DNA of 64,000 bases from the NCBI RefSeq assembly GCF_040436345.1, contig NC_133237.1, positions 25,301,749 through 25,365,748 of the forward strand, in the 5' to 3' direction. Shown here piece after piece: positions 44,301 to 59,300 of this stretch (its first letter is position 1; every line of letters starts with the position of its first letter). Below the pieces are notes generated by a model. That model ran no database searches. It worked only from the letters and a program-made list of their open reading frames with translations, and was not told the DNA's origin. A program made the position numbers and the translations under genes. This DNA is from Pagrus major. Lineage: Eukaryota; Chordata; Actinopteri; Spariformes; Sparidae.

Positions 44301-47300
44301 GTCCTGTAGCTGTCCAGCAGCTTCTCCATCTCCACTGACTCTTTCTCTTCAGTAAACATCGGGACCGTCTTCTCCAGCCTGAAAATCGTCTTCTCCACCA
44401 GCTTCCAGCACTCCTCTATGTCTTCCTCCACTTTCAGCTGTGATTTTGGGCTCAGTGCTCTGACACAGTCATCTTCTGTTTCGTCTCCGATCACCTCCCA
44501 GCCCAGAGAGATGCCCAGCATGCTCTCATACCTCCTCCTCCTCTCCTCCCTCCTCTTCCTCCTCTCCAGGTCGGCCAGCTCCAGCGAGCACAGAACTTTG
44601 GTCTTCTGAAGATCTGCGTCCAGAGTCGGCTTCTTCTTCTGAGGCCTGAACTCGGCCCAGTCGAAGGTTTTGTAGCGTCCTTCACGCCGTCGCTCCATCA
44701 CAGTCCTGTGTTTGGGGTCTCTGTCTGTGGAGACGTCAGCAGAGGGAGAGTCCTGAGTCACGTCTGGTTTGGGGAGAGCTTCAGGTGGGCCGAGGTGACC
44801 AGGTAAACTGTGGACAACATGAAGGTGTGTTTAGAGAGAGGACAGGAAATTACCAACATGTAGAGGACTGTGCAGCCTTTCTTATTCTACTGTTTAATTT
44901 GTCTTATTTTATTTTAGCTTCATTTAATCTTATATGAAATATATAACAACAAAATCAAATGTAGATTCACTTAAATTTACATGACTACCTGGCGACATCA
45001 GGGGCGTTAGCTGGATGTACGTTTTTCATCAGAGCCTGGATCCAGTTCTTACGAATCCCTGAAGTCATGGCTGACAGTGTGTACACACCTTTAGGGGTCT
45101 AAGATATAAAAAAGAACAATTAACTGATTGTCTTCACCATGTAGAAGTCAGATGTTTTGTCTGTTTATTTTAGAAACGGTTTTCTTACGTGGATCTGGAA
45201 GCCGTAGTTTCTTTGCACCTGGTACTCAGACACATTAAAACACTTTGTCAGGTCGATTTCTCCCTCGAGATCTGAAGCCTGAAGAGAGAAAACAAAAGAC
45301 ATTTCAACGTCTTCTTGAAGGAAACAATTCTTACTTGTGGTCGATTAAATTCAATATCAAAATACCTCCTCAGCTATTGAGTCCTTGTAGAACCTCAGAC
45401 TGTCAGTCGACAGCACAAACCAGAATTTCTTCCACTAGAGGGCGGCAGACGACAAATAAAGGTTAATGTGGACGAGAGGAAGTTAACAAATCCAATGTGA
45501 AGAAATTATTTAAATCAAAATAGTTTACCTGGTCGTTTTCATTCAACTTCACCATCCAGCCTTTCTTAAAGTTTAATAAATCAGGCTGTAAAGAAAACAC
45601 AATGTAAACATGAACATAAACAAATAGTAACAATCTTCAGACTAAATGTAAAAACTGTGAATGAAGGGTTGTGTTTATTTGTGTCACTTTGTATTTAAGT
45701 GGATCTAGTTTGTTATGAGTTATTTATATATAATTCATCTAACTGTAGTTAATATATGTGAGACTTTTCCCGTTTAACATTTCTGTAAGCTGTGGAGAAA
45801 AATAACAGAGTCCATTTCCTTATGTTAATGTGATTTTGCCACATTTCAGCAGCTACAGTCAAGATTTTGGCTTCAAAGGGGTGTAAATAATGTCTTTTCA
45901 ACCCCATTTGGGATCTCAGGGCTTCTCAGGATTACACCAGACGAGCTGTATGGAGCCATTTTATGTTTTTCATGTTGTGTCTCCAGCTACTTCAGTTGTT
46001 TAGAGAATGCTACAACGCTGTTTTGCTGTGAAGCTCTATTTGTGTAGATGTTTTACTACCTACTGGATATATGATAAATAATGAATCAGTTTTCCAACTG
46101 ATCTCTCAGCCCACATACTGGTAATCTTCTATCATTTCAGCAGAATAGACAAGTCACTTGTTTCTAGACACTGTTTCACCACCCATGACAACATTTTTCC
46201 TGCACGTCTGTCAGAAATGTTTGGTGGACTCCGAAACTTCATCTGACTTTCCATCAGCACATTCTTGGGTGAACTGTTCCTTTAAGGGTTACCGTTCACC
46301 ACCATTTGTAGCAGCAGTGTGTGATGCTGCCTTTAATTTACAGACAGAAATTATTTGTATTTAGTTTTTTATTTGTTGAAAACTAAAGCGTAGATCGTGT
46401 TTTTGTGACTGACCGTCATGACGGTGTCTGATGTCCTGCGGTCCAGAGAGCGGGCTCGTCTCTGAGGTGGGGGTGCTGTGAGCTGGACTATGTCTCCACA
46501 TGACTGCAGCTTCTGTGAAGAAATCAAACAACTCTTTTCATCACCAGAATATGTTTTCAGGTTCGCGCTGATGTGAAGACGTGACGTGTTTTCTCAATCA
46601 GGACGGTGGCAGTTTGTCAGCGCCGCCTGCATTCCATCAACCAGAGTAACCGATAGTCTGGATCCTTGGCAGAGCTGTCAGCTGTAAGGATTAGGCCTGC
46701 TGCAGAGCACCGCGGGGAGCCTTTTCTACACTGCCTGTTAAACTCTTACCACTGAACTGCACATGGATGACTGCATTTTGGCTGTGGAATGCATGAAGAG
46801 GTTTTAGAGGCTACATAATCCCTGGTACTCTGCAGCTTTTTGTCTTACATTTCAGAATGATGCTACGAGTCCGTGACTCGTGCTTCTTACGGTCATGTTT
46901 CATGCTGCTTCGACGGCACGTATCAGAGTCTCTTTCAAGTCTGGATTACACAGCATTTAATGAAACAAGGGTACGTTTTTTGTTTACTTGAGCCTCTGCT
47001 ATTCAAAAGATTCATTCTTCCCTCTTATATAACCACTTTAACAGGGAAAAAAATGACCACTTTAATCGTTACAGAACATTCTTTGTGTTTTTTTTTCTTC
47101 TTCTGGCATTTACGTTGAAAACTATCCAAGGACACAACACACGGAGGAACACAGTGATCCGACTGCTGTGTGAACTCTTTTTTTCCTTCCAAACAATCGC
47201 TGACCGCTGCAGACAGAGCCTGTCCTCTGTCTTGTGAAGAAGCCTCCCGAAGCTGTAGGGGGGGAGAGCCAGGGGGAGGAAGAGGAGGCTGTCTTGGGAA

Positions 47301-50300
47301 TCTCAGCTCAGAGGCCTGAATGAACTCCGGACAGGCTCTTTTGACCTTCTCCTGGCTACCAAAACAAACGCACCCAAAGACACATAAATCATCACGTGGG
47401 ATAAAATGTCCTGCTGGTGCATTTAAAAGATAAATCCTCTGGAATGAGCCAGTCTGTTTAATCAAAGATTAACAGCTGCCACAGTGATGACCATCTGTGT
47501 TGCACTGTCAAGATGATTGTACTGTGACGGACTGTTTCTGCATCAGCTTCAGCCACTAAGAGGCGTTTTTAATGAAGGCGACTCATTCAGTATTGTCTTG
47601 AATGAACCAAACTAACTCAACCAGGATTAAACTGTTTTATAACTCAGAGCTGATGTGAGCAGACCTGAAACATCGAACACTGATTACACCAAGTGAAGCA
47701 TTTCTCCTCTTTCTTTGCCAACAAAAATAAAAGAAAGATTTTGGTCAAGTTTTTATCTTTTAAACTACATTTCAGGCTTGTTACCAATATACACCTCACA
47801 CCCACCACTTAGTCCTACCCCTCAGTTTTGCGTGTTCACATCTAGGTGTTGGTGTCCTGATTGTTTTTGATTGTTACAATTCAAACTGAGGGTTGTGAGA
47901 AATCTGCCGTTTCAATGTATTATGGTCCTTTTCTTTATAACAAGCATAAAACAATCTACTAGTTTGATAGCCTATAAAGCACCGCTAGTGGCCATTGTAA
48001 CATGTAACATTACATACTTATGGATTGATCAGATCAAATAAGTTGGTCCTATTTTTTATTTAATCAACTTTCTCTCATGATTATAATTTATGGTGCTATA
48101 ATGCAGGGGTGTGCCTGTCTTGTGTGCAGCGAGCCGGATAAAAACATGTTGTGAACTCTGGAAATGATTACATGTAACTTTTTTCAATACATTTTGACTT
48201 TTCAATGGCCCGGGCAACACGTCGCTGCTCGCTAGGCTAATACGTGAAGTTTCCATACGCAGTAGCTCAAGTTGCCTCGCTGACTCAACTATGACTAGTA
48301 ATCGTCTCTAGGTCGTTACTAGGGGACGGTCATTACATTCAGGAGTCTGCTGACGTGACTGATTGTTTTCCAGTAATTAGTCAGACCCCATGTATTTCCA
48401 TCAAAGCACGCACTTAGTATTACACAGTATTTTGAGAGCTAATTGCCCTATAACATTCTGTACATTTTGATTATATCTTTTGTTTTGCTGGTAATAGTTA
48501 TATAACCGCAATATTACAGGAGAGGTTGAGCTTTCAGGTCGGTCTGTAAACGTCATCAATGACTGCTGATGATGTCTGAGGGTCTTGAAGAGTTGTCTCA
48601 TTTCATAGGATTCAGATTTCAACCACTACCCCTCGTAACTCTGTTCAGAGTGGTTAGGAAGCGCTCCAGAAAGAGGGGTAGGGGTAAAAATTCTAGTTAA
48701 CAGCTTTGTATACTGATATCGTCACAGTAATGTATTAAAGATGTCCGTGCTGTCTCGCCATTGCGTCATCTAAAAAGGTTGCTGACCAGCAGATTAAGTC
48801 ATGGTTTTCGTGTTGTTTTCATGTCTGTGTTCGTCACTAGTAATTGATTTAATCACTCCCTGATGTCTTACTGAAGTAAACCTGGATTAACTGGTCATCT
48901 CTCTTTATGTAACACCCTGTGGACTGTTTACGCCTCATGTTTGTGTTTTGTTGATACTGTCACACACAGACAGAAACTTGTTAAGGTCTACTCACCTCTT
49001 TAATCACTACAGTCTCGCCTGACAACACAGTGACTATCATCCACAAACAGATGTGCACTTGGGAAGGAGCTGCAGATGGAGGCACGACTATTTGAGCCTT
49101 TATCAGGGTCATTAAACACCATCACCGTCACGTGACTCTGCAGTTTCTCGGCAGAGTTTTGAGATTCTCGTAAAGAGTCCTTGAGAGTCACAGCTCCCGA
49201 CCCTGTATCTTGTTTCAGGTCTGAGGAATCCCTGGAAAAATTCTGTAGGAGGAATGTCGTCTCCCAGATTACAACACACAACAGGAGGCGGCCTGAACGC
49301 CTTCAGGGCATCAAAACCAGTTCTGTTCACAAACAAAATGCAGCTCCGAGTGAATCACCGCCTCTCTCCCACCTGCTGACACATGCACCCACACACACGG
49401 GAAACACATGCCTTGACACGGCGGGATCGACTCGTCCACGCGTTTCATGCCAAACTCTCATCACCTTCTGTTTTGTGAGCCACTGAAACACTTGAATGAA
49501 TCCGGTCTCATGTTTACACTCACTGGCTGACTGATGCAAACAGTCCCAGTGAGGAATTTAAGATATTTACTTGTCCAGCCGTTCACAGTGTTTGATCAGG
49601 TCAGAGCCGTGTCGTTAAAGTGACGTCTTTCCCTGTAAAACACCTGGCTGTGTGAGTCATGTTCAAGTCCAGTCCAGCCCACAGCTCAGCCCAGTACAGA
49701 CTGGATACAGCTGGATACAGTCACTGGTCTGAATCATGACCAACCCACGCTAAGATTAATCAGCTTTAACTATTTTTGTATTTGTTCAATCATGTGACAA
49801 TCACATGACAGCAAACAACCACAGCCAGGGGATGGGTTTTTAATTGTTGACACTGATGTTAAACCCATTTTCTTATTTCAACGACTAGAGACTGATCGAT
49901 TGGAAAAAATCTGTTTCACGATTATAATCCATTAAATTAGTAACAAACAAAAAGTGCAGTTTTAGTAAAAATGTAAGAAATGAACTGATAACATCTCTTA
50001 AGCAGGTGATATGCCCTTGACATACATCATGTTTTGGTATGTGTTTACTCACAAGTTACACAAGTTTACTCAATGCACTTCTTTTTCAACTCGAGCTAAG
50101 TTTCCTTTGGCAGTCGGCGCTACTGCCGGGATAGCGAAGTCAGCAAACGAGGCTTAATTTAGGGTGGATAAAACTTTTAAATATTACCTCATCTGTTAAC
50201 ATGTGTACCTGAGTCACATCGGATGGATTATCATCTGGGATGGTGGTTATTTAATGGTGCATTAATCACTAGCTAAACAAGTTTGACCGCAGGATCATTT

Positions 50301-53300
50301 GTGTTTATTCGCCTTACTCATGCAGTGTTTATCTGCCGCAAACAGCCGGATTACTTTACTACATTAGTCGTGAGCTGACATTTGACAGCACACATGGAGG
50401 GTGTGTCTGTATTTGAATTCAGTTGGGTCTCTGACTCAACTCAGCACTCAGCAGAGACTCTGCTCCTCTCTCTTTCTTTTCCCCTCTCCTCTCTGTATGG
50501 ATGGATGGCTCAACCTATGTAGAGTGAAACGTAAACTGTGATATTAAACGTGCACTTTGTGTTGTTACCTCTCTTTGTTTGTTGGTGCGAGCTTCACTCC
50601 TGCCCTTCCTGGAAACAGCTGTCCCATCCTCCTTCTCTTTCTCCTCCAATCCCAGCAGCCTCTGTGTTGGGCTGAAGAAAACATGAACAGCTAATGAGAG
50701 AAAAACTTCACCTGGGACAAACACATTGTGTTTACAGTGCGAGTGACCCCGCTAACACTCAGGTGGTTCTGACATCATTTCCAGCAGCGTAACACTGAAG
50801 ATGACAGCTTGATAATAGACTCCAAACAGCACCTGAGCAGCAGAAAAGAGCCCAGAGGACACTCAGGACGGATCTTTCTCAAGAGTGTCACCACAGCTGT
50901 TGTTGCTGCTGTGAGACTGAATGGGAGCCGACGTCTTCACACTGGTGTCAGAAGTGTTTAGTGCAGGAAATACACAGGTCCAAAACCCCAAAGTAATCTG
51001 ATATAATGTAAACACAACTAAGAGACGATGAAAAACAACGCTGTCAGGTAAAAGTTAGGTTCAGGATCTATTTCTTGATAATATCGTTATTTTGAATTCT
51101 TTAAGCTTTAATAATCATGTAGTGAAAATAATATCACGACAGCACTAATATAAACCAAACTTCATAGCAATCCATCCAACAGTTGTTGAGATATTTCACT
51201 TAAAAACCACAAATGTGAACCTAGAGATAAAGACAATGGCTGATTAAATTCATTAGAATTTATCCTCTGGGGACCACGAATGTCTGAACAATCCAGCCAG
51301 TAGTTCAGATGTTCCACTCTGGAGGTGTTGGATCCAGAGCCAAGTCAACAGCATGGCTAACAATTATAATTTGACATAAAAATATTAAATGCATCATCTT
51401 CTCATACACTAATTGTACCATCTAGTGAGAGTTATTAACTCAGTTAAGTTAGAGAAATTTCATCAGAGTAATTCTTTATTTAGGAACCTTCTTTGTTAGC
51501 TTGCTGAGTTAAACTTGTTCTTAAATTTAAATTTGGATAATGATGGGAGATTTTTCTGTTTTCAGAATATTTGACAGGGTATGTTAAAACATCTGAACTG
51601 ATGTTGAACTCTGTCTTCATGTTTGGACCTCAGCCAGCTAGGTTTCTTTTTCCCGTTCAGTACGTCATAAATACAGTAACGTCGTGATGTTTTATTGTCG
51701 CTCTGCCTCTGGAGGCTGCCGACAGCTCCGTGCCCTCAAACTGAGCTTTCAGCTGAAGTCTCGTTCCTCTGACAGGCAGGCAGGCAGACAGACAGCGTTA
51801 AGGTCCTGAGAAACAATGCAGCAGATATCTAATTACACCAGCGTTTTGGAATTTCTGGCCTTATTTGGGGGGCAAAAGTATTTTCTGTTTTTTGTTTCCC
51901 AAAAAGGCAATGAGTGAAGAAATGATGTATTCTGCTCACGTGACCCCGTTTACATGCTGCTGGGGCACAAACTGGGAGGGTTTCTGTAAGCTAAATTTAA
52001 AAATGCGGCAGTCAGATCTCTAATGGAGGGGTAGAGCGTGAGCCTTTGATCTGGTGTTTAGCGGTGTGTGATGGCTGTTCGGCTTTATACTGGGGGGGAA
52101 GCAGAGAGGCAGTGGATGTCCTTTGTGCTAATTGCTTGCACATTTACCCCTTTTCCTCTGCCAAGGCCCTTTAAACTGCTGTTACCAGGAGAATACAGCA
52201 AACACATGATTATAAACACCAGACTGCTGCCAAACACAACATATAGAAGACTTATTTACACATTCCTTTAATCAATATTCATCTCCAACCTTTTGTCCCG
52301 GCTCTGGTTCTTGTTGTTTGTTGATGTTTGGTTGTTGTTTGACTCAGTCAGCGGGTTGTTACTGTTTCCACTGGACACCAAGTCCAAGGAGCCAAGTGGA
52401 CAAATGAGTGAGTCCCTGGACACCGGGCTCAGGAAGGTGGATGTGTCGCCTGGATAAAGAAAGAACCAAAAAGAAGGTTTCTGTTAGATATACTGAGGGC
52501 AGGAGCTGTTTTTGGAGTCCATTTCAGATCCAATGTCTCTTTAACACATAACCCCGACTCTCTTTAAACAGCCAGCAGCCAACAAGCTGGATGAAATCAT
52601 TCTTTTTTAATCACTGTCAGGGTTCAGTCTGCAGCCAGTGGGACAAAACCTCCATTGTTTTCCCTCTTTAACAGTTTACTTAATGATTTCTCAGGAAATT
52701 ACCTTTAAGTTAAGAAAGTAGCTCAATCAGTTTTTCTAGATAAAAAGATAAAATACAAAGAAGTTTGAAGGGATTCATTGGTGGTTGATTTGTTTTGGTA
52801 ATGACGATAGAACTGCAAACCATCTTCCATTTAATGTGACAGATAACTAATCATTTTGTTTGAGCTTCATTAACACAATCACAATAAGAGAACTAACTAC
52901 AAAGACAAAAAACATTAACAACAATCAACAAGGTAAACTGAAGAGGACAAATACAGGAGGAAACACACATCTAATCTAAACATGACTTCAACTTGATGAT
53001 TAGTGTTTTCTTTGATGCTTAACTCATTTTAAGACATAGTTTGAGATAAAAGAAGAACCTTAAGTCATAAATTAATGTATTTAAGAGTGCTCCTTTCACA
53101 CTGTCAGTTTACAAACCTGTCTGGAAAAGTCCTTAAACAATCTAATGATTGTTGCTGGAATTCAATGACAGAGCATCATTCATTCGTCCTTGTTTGTCTC
53201 TCAGAGGATCCCTTGTGTCTCTAATGAAGCAGCCTATAGGCAGTCAGCAGGAGTTAATCCTGCTCTTTATTACTGGACCTTTCAGACCCTGCAGTAAGTC

Positions 53301-56300
53301 TGACGCCAGATGGGAGCTGCTGTCCACTTTGTCGCAGCACAAAGCTCCAATGAGGACGAGTACCTGTCCTGTGCTCACCGTCAAGCCTATTAGGACCCGT
53401 TTAAGAGCTCTTTTATGGATCATGTTTGACTTTTATGATGCCTGAAGGTTAAAGACGTTTCCTCCAGTCTCACAGTGTGTTTCTGTCTGTGTTTATGTAA
53501 CTCTGCTTCCTGTTAAAAACTCCTCCAGCTCCGTTCCCAGGATGACCCATCAGCTCTCAGTCAACTGGTTCAACAAGGGTTAAATGAAATGTATAAGAAG
53601 CTGTAAGTGTGTGAACATCTGCAGGATGTTAGGACAGTGAGGGAGGACAGGAAGTGGCTGTGATTGGCTGACGGACATGAAAGCTTCAGTATGTGTGTAT
53701 GTGTGTGTGTGTGTGTTGCTTCTGCAGCACCTGCAGGGGTCTGTTTCGAGCCCGGGGGATCTGTGTCTGTGACGGTCCACATGGGGGTCTCACCCGGTCC
53801 TCTACCCTGCCGGTCTTCCTGCCACCGACTGCAGCTGGACTCTGCAGAGTTCTCCAAGGAGGGAAAACTGGGATCAGTTGCGGCCACCTTTGCTGGACTG
53901 GGTTCCTAAAGTTTTGATAGAAAAACAAAAAGATAATTAATTTCAATTTATTTATTTTTTCTTTCATCCTTTCAGATACATTTGCTCTGTATAGTTTGAT
54001 ATTTCTAGCAGCACATCTGTCAGCTGTTTGGTCGAAAACTTTGGTCCGGACTGAAATATTTCAACAACTACAAGATGGATTCAAATTCAGTTTTGTTCAG
54101 ACACTCATGGCGCCCAGAGGATGAATCTGAGTAGCTTTGATGATTCTGTGATTTTCCTTGTAGTGACACCAGAGGGTTGGGGATTTCTGTGAAATGCCTT
54201 GACAACAATTGGATGGATTGTCATGAAATTTGATGCAAACATTCATGTTCCAAATGTTAAAACTTGGGTGATTCCCTACCACTCATCTGGCAGCACCAGC
54301 AAGAAAAAAATTAAAAACCAGAAAAACTATTGACATTCCCATCAGCCTCAGTTGTAACTTATATTTAGTGCTGCTTTAGCACACTTCCAAAAGGTACATA
54401 CTGGTACTGCAACACATCAGGACGAATGTTTAGACAAAAAAAGGAATAACTTAATGTTTTACATTTGCCGAATTTACAAGAGCAGACAAATAATTAAAAG
54501 GTATGTCATAGACAACATTTCACAAAGTTTGTGAAGTTTCCCTCTTCTTAAAGAAATCAATAAAGGATCTCTGAAATATCTCTGACGCTGTCTGAGTAAC
54601 CTTTAAACCGGTCAGCTGTTTGTCTTCTCACAGGCAGGATTAATGTTGGGAAGTGCAGCTGCTGGTTAGCGGTAAGCTAACTGTGTCGTCTCTGAAGTGT
54701 TTCTCTAAGCCCTTCGGACACGAGCAATGTGGGTATCTCAGATACTGCGTCTAAATTTAATGACCAAAATTGAAAGTCTATTTCAATCTAGAATTAAAAT
54801 CCTGACACCCCGAGATACAAATGCAGATCCCATTTTGATACGAGATGTAAATGGGGTGTTAGTCTTTTACTGATCGAAGAGGAAAGGTCAGGGCGATTAC
54901 ATAAACTTCAGGATTCATCCTCTGACAACCATGATTGGTAATCAGACCAGAACTTGAGTAATGTGTGTTTAAACATGTACTGAACCATTGGATGGAAAGT
55001 TGCTACCTGGGTGGCAACAGGCTCCACTTTACGTTTTTTCTTCTGATTCTGCTTGTTAGTCCGCAGATACACAGAAAGCTGCTCACTCCACCTGGTTAAC
55101 AAAGACAGAAACAGCAGTAACACAAGATTAGTGAGGTCGGACACAGGAAGCCTCATTACTTCCTGCTCCTGTGATTTTCTCCAGTTTTATACCGACCCGT
55201 TAATGATCTCTTTATTGTCTCCACGGATGAATATTTCCTGCTCCGGCGTGTTGATGCAGAGAGCGTTTCTCTGTCCCGTCCTGGGCTCTGCATCAGTGAT
55301 GTCTGTGCACAGATTCATGTTCACCGTCCCCTGCGGTAACGTGCTCGGCTGGAGGAGAATCAGAGCATCTGAATTATTCTGGTGACCAAATTATTGAATC
55401 TGTGTTGCATCAGAATGGAAATGAATGACAGTTGAACAGAAAGTAGTTTGTGGTGTTAAGTATGCACTGAGAGAGATGAGGGTAGAGATTTGAGGGGATC
55501 ACAGAGAGAGGGGGATGTGTGCATTAGAGGCTAAGCCCAAATCATCTGCTGTGGTTCTGCACACGACATCTGGCCTAAAGATGCCGGCTGATCCCAACAA
55601 ACTGTAAATGCAGATGCACGTACAGAGCAGGATTTACTGTACACACTGTATATTTCTGTTAGAAGTCATTATTTGTTTTTCTGTCACAGTTTCTTACCAG
55701 TTCATCGAGCGCGAACCTCAGGCTGCCGTCTTCATACAGGATGAAGAAGCGTCGCTGCCATTTCTGACATTCAGAGACACAAAAAACTAAATCACCACAG
55801 CACCATTTTACTTCAGGGAAACAAGTCACATAAAGAGCTGATGAATGTGTGAATTTCTGCTCAGTTTCATCATGTCTTACCCTGGACCTCTGCATCGGGT
55901 TGTCAAAATCTGTCCCCTCAGGAGCCAAACACAGCCAGCCTCCATAGATGGGTTTAGCCTGTAATTCAGGGAGGTAAAAGAAAAACTGAATAGTGCTCAT
56001 TCAGCCTTGTTTTGAAGCTCGGGATGCAAAGATATGTCAGCTGATTGGCCCTTGTTGACAGCTCGTAAGGCTGGACAATACTTATCATTGAGTGTGTAGC
56101 TGTATGGTGGAGTAAAAAGGCTTTTGAAGCAAAAGGGGAAACAACAAATACAAAATGAACAATGAAAAAAACATCGGAATCAGCATCGGCTATCGCCCAA
56201 ATTGTGTTTTTAACCATCTTTCTTTTCAACCAGACTTTGACATTCAGTGCGTCGCCAGCTGAGGCACAGACTGTGATCACCCAAGTGAAACAATGAGTCA

Positions 56301-59300
56301 GCTCTAGTAACTGTTTATACAACCAATTCATTGTTTAAGTATTTTTTTCTGCCAATAATGCCAAACATTCCCAAGTTCCTGCTTCTCAAATGTGATGATT
56401 TCATATTTTCTCATCGACTTATTTGATAATAAATTAAATAACTTTGGGTTTTAAGCTACTTCTGGTGGTCGACTTCCACCATCTTCTGTCAAAACTTTTC
56501 TAATTTATGAGACTGCACTTGAAAGCTGCATTGTGACAAAGCTTTCAATCAATCCACACTTTTAACTCCAGACTGCTACATCCGAAAGGAAAATAAAGCA
56601 TTTACACACTCAAAACAACAAAACAAATGCTGCACACAGGCAAAGCAAACTCTCATTATCAGTTCATCTGATGATTATTTGGGTTTGGTCCGTTAAATGT
56701 CATAAACTTTTTCAACAATTTCTTCAAGCCCAAGGTGATGTTTTTAAACGCTTGATTTGCCCAGAAGGAAAACATATTAGTTTTACTATTACACAAGATA
56801 AAGAAATCAGCAAACGTGCACATTTGAGATGTTGGAAAGTGAATGTGTTGGCTTCAAAAATGGCTTTTCACTTTCTCTTGCAGTTGACTCATCGATTAAT
56901 CAACAAATCATTTCATTTTCATTTCTACCTGAAACCTTTATCTTTTGGAAGCTTTCTCTGTAATGTCCACAAATGGACCAAGATGTTTTGCCACTGAAGA
57001 CAAAGAGCAGGAGATTCGCTTTGAATCACTTATAAAACCAGGTGGAATTGAGAAATGTCAAGTCAAGTCAAGACAATGTTATTTGTACAGCGCCAAATCA
57101 CAACAGAAGTTATCTCCTGACACTTTTAATATAGAGCAGGTCAAGACCTGCACAGAACTTTGCTGACTATGAAAGCAATAAGCGCACAGTAGTGAAGTAT
57201 TTCACAACATGTTAAAACAGAATAAAGATGCTCCACATTAATAGAAAAGAACAGCCTTTTCTCTGAGCTCAGATGACAGTCACAGTAATGTATAGTGTAT
57301 GCCGGACATGTGTTGTGTTTGCAGGTTGGCCAACAGCGCTGAAATTACAGGGCTCAGAGAAACCAGGCAGGGGGACGGAGAGTAATAACATATCTCAACA
57401 ATTTGAGGCATGTAGGATCCGTCATGATGCTTACATCACCTCCACATGACAGACGTGCAGGAACAATGTTTTCAGATGTGGTGAAACAGAGTGTATAGAA
57501 ACAAGAGAAGGACTTTTCTATTCTGCTGAAATGAGAGAAGATTAACTCTATGTGCTGAAAGATCATTTGGATAACTGATTAACTTATTTTTCATATATCC
57601 AGTAGGGCTCTAGGAGATTGTGGTGGAAATATAAAAAAACACCTACACAAATACTTAAAGGAACATTTCTGGAGCTTCACAGTAAAACAGCGTTGCGGCA
57701 TTCTCCTAAACAACCGAAGTAGCTGGGGACTAAAACGTAAAAAGCAACCAGAAAAAACATAAAATGGCTCCAAACAGCTCGTCCAGTGTAATCCATGTCT
57801 CAAGATCCCAAATTGATTTAAAAAGACATTATTTACACGCTGAAATCGTCACTGTAGCTGTTAAGCTAGCAGCGTTAGCGCTCACCCCGTCTGAAGTGAG
57901 TGCAGCAGCTCGACCGTGTGTTGATTGAGTAAACTAATGTTTTAAATCAGTTTGGGAGGCTTCCAGAGACTTGGGTTATGAAGGACGAGCTGTATGGAGC
58001 CATTTTGTTTTAAAACAAGTCTCCAGATACTTCAGCTGTTTAGGAGAATGCTGTGAAGCTCCAGAAATGTTTTGTGGACTATGAAACTAGAGCCTGACAG
58101 ATATATATATTGGTTTATCACAGATATATCGGTATTGGCGTATATGTTGTCCAATATGTGCTGTTATATAAACTTTAGTTTTGATCATTATAATGCAGAA
58201 AAGATGCCTGGGGTCATTTCCAATGATCACAATCCAAGTGAAGTTTACGGTTTCATTGCACTGATGTCATTTTAGATGGAAAAGTTTATTGTTAAACTGT
58301 AAAATAACCGGCCTCTGTTACATATCTTCATCACCAGTGTTTGATAACCACATTTGAGGGATCATTACAAAAATATGTGTGTTTATCGGCCGATATACGA
58401 ATGTCGTAATCTCCTTCTAATAACAGTATCGGCATCAGCCCCAATTTTATGCTACTTTACAATTTAGAGAAATTGTTACTCCACTCTTTCATCATATTTT
58501 CCCTATTTCCACTATATTTACAAAACAGTGGTATTAGGTTGGTACGACTCTTTCCACCATTAACAACTGAAAATAGGGAACAACATACATAACTTAAGAT
58601 GGTGTCATCGAATTCGAAACTATTAGACGGCATAATCATTTTCACAGTAACCTTCAATGTCAAAACTAGAGGAGGAATTACTAATTTAATTTAAAAGGCT
58701 GAACATTTATGAAACATACCGTTATAAGGGGGAAAAAGATTCTGGTATGGATATATCGGCCGATTATAAACACATTTCTTTGCAATGATCCCTCAAATGT
58801 GGTTATCAAACACTTGACAAAGATATGTAATAGAGACAGGAAATTTTACAGTTTAACAATAAAATTCATAGTCTAAAATGACATCAGTGCAATGAAACAG
58901 TAAACTTAACTTAATATTAAAGCACCCCAAGCATCTTTTTCTACTCCACAAAAAAAGGTTTCCATATCTACGTTTATAGGGCAACAAATACAACACTGCT
59001 GATAGATCTGCTCTATTTTCCACCATTAATAACCGAACAAAGGTGACAGCATCCGCAACTTGAGACAGCGTTTATCTAATCTGTCTATCTAAACTTTAAT
59101 TTATTTATGGAAAAGTATTTTCAGAATAGCCTCAATGTCAAAATTAGAAGAGGAATCACCAGCTGTCACACTAAAAAGCTGAATTTATCTTTTTTCCACG
59201 ATGCCTCAGAAACCACTTTTGACAGATATCACATTAATGATTGGAAAAACACATCCCAGGAACAGACATTTGGCAAAACATCTTTTCATGACCCATTTTC

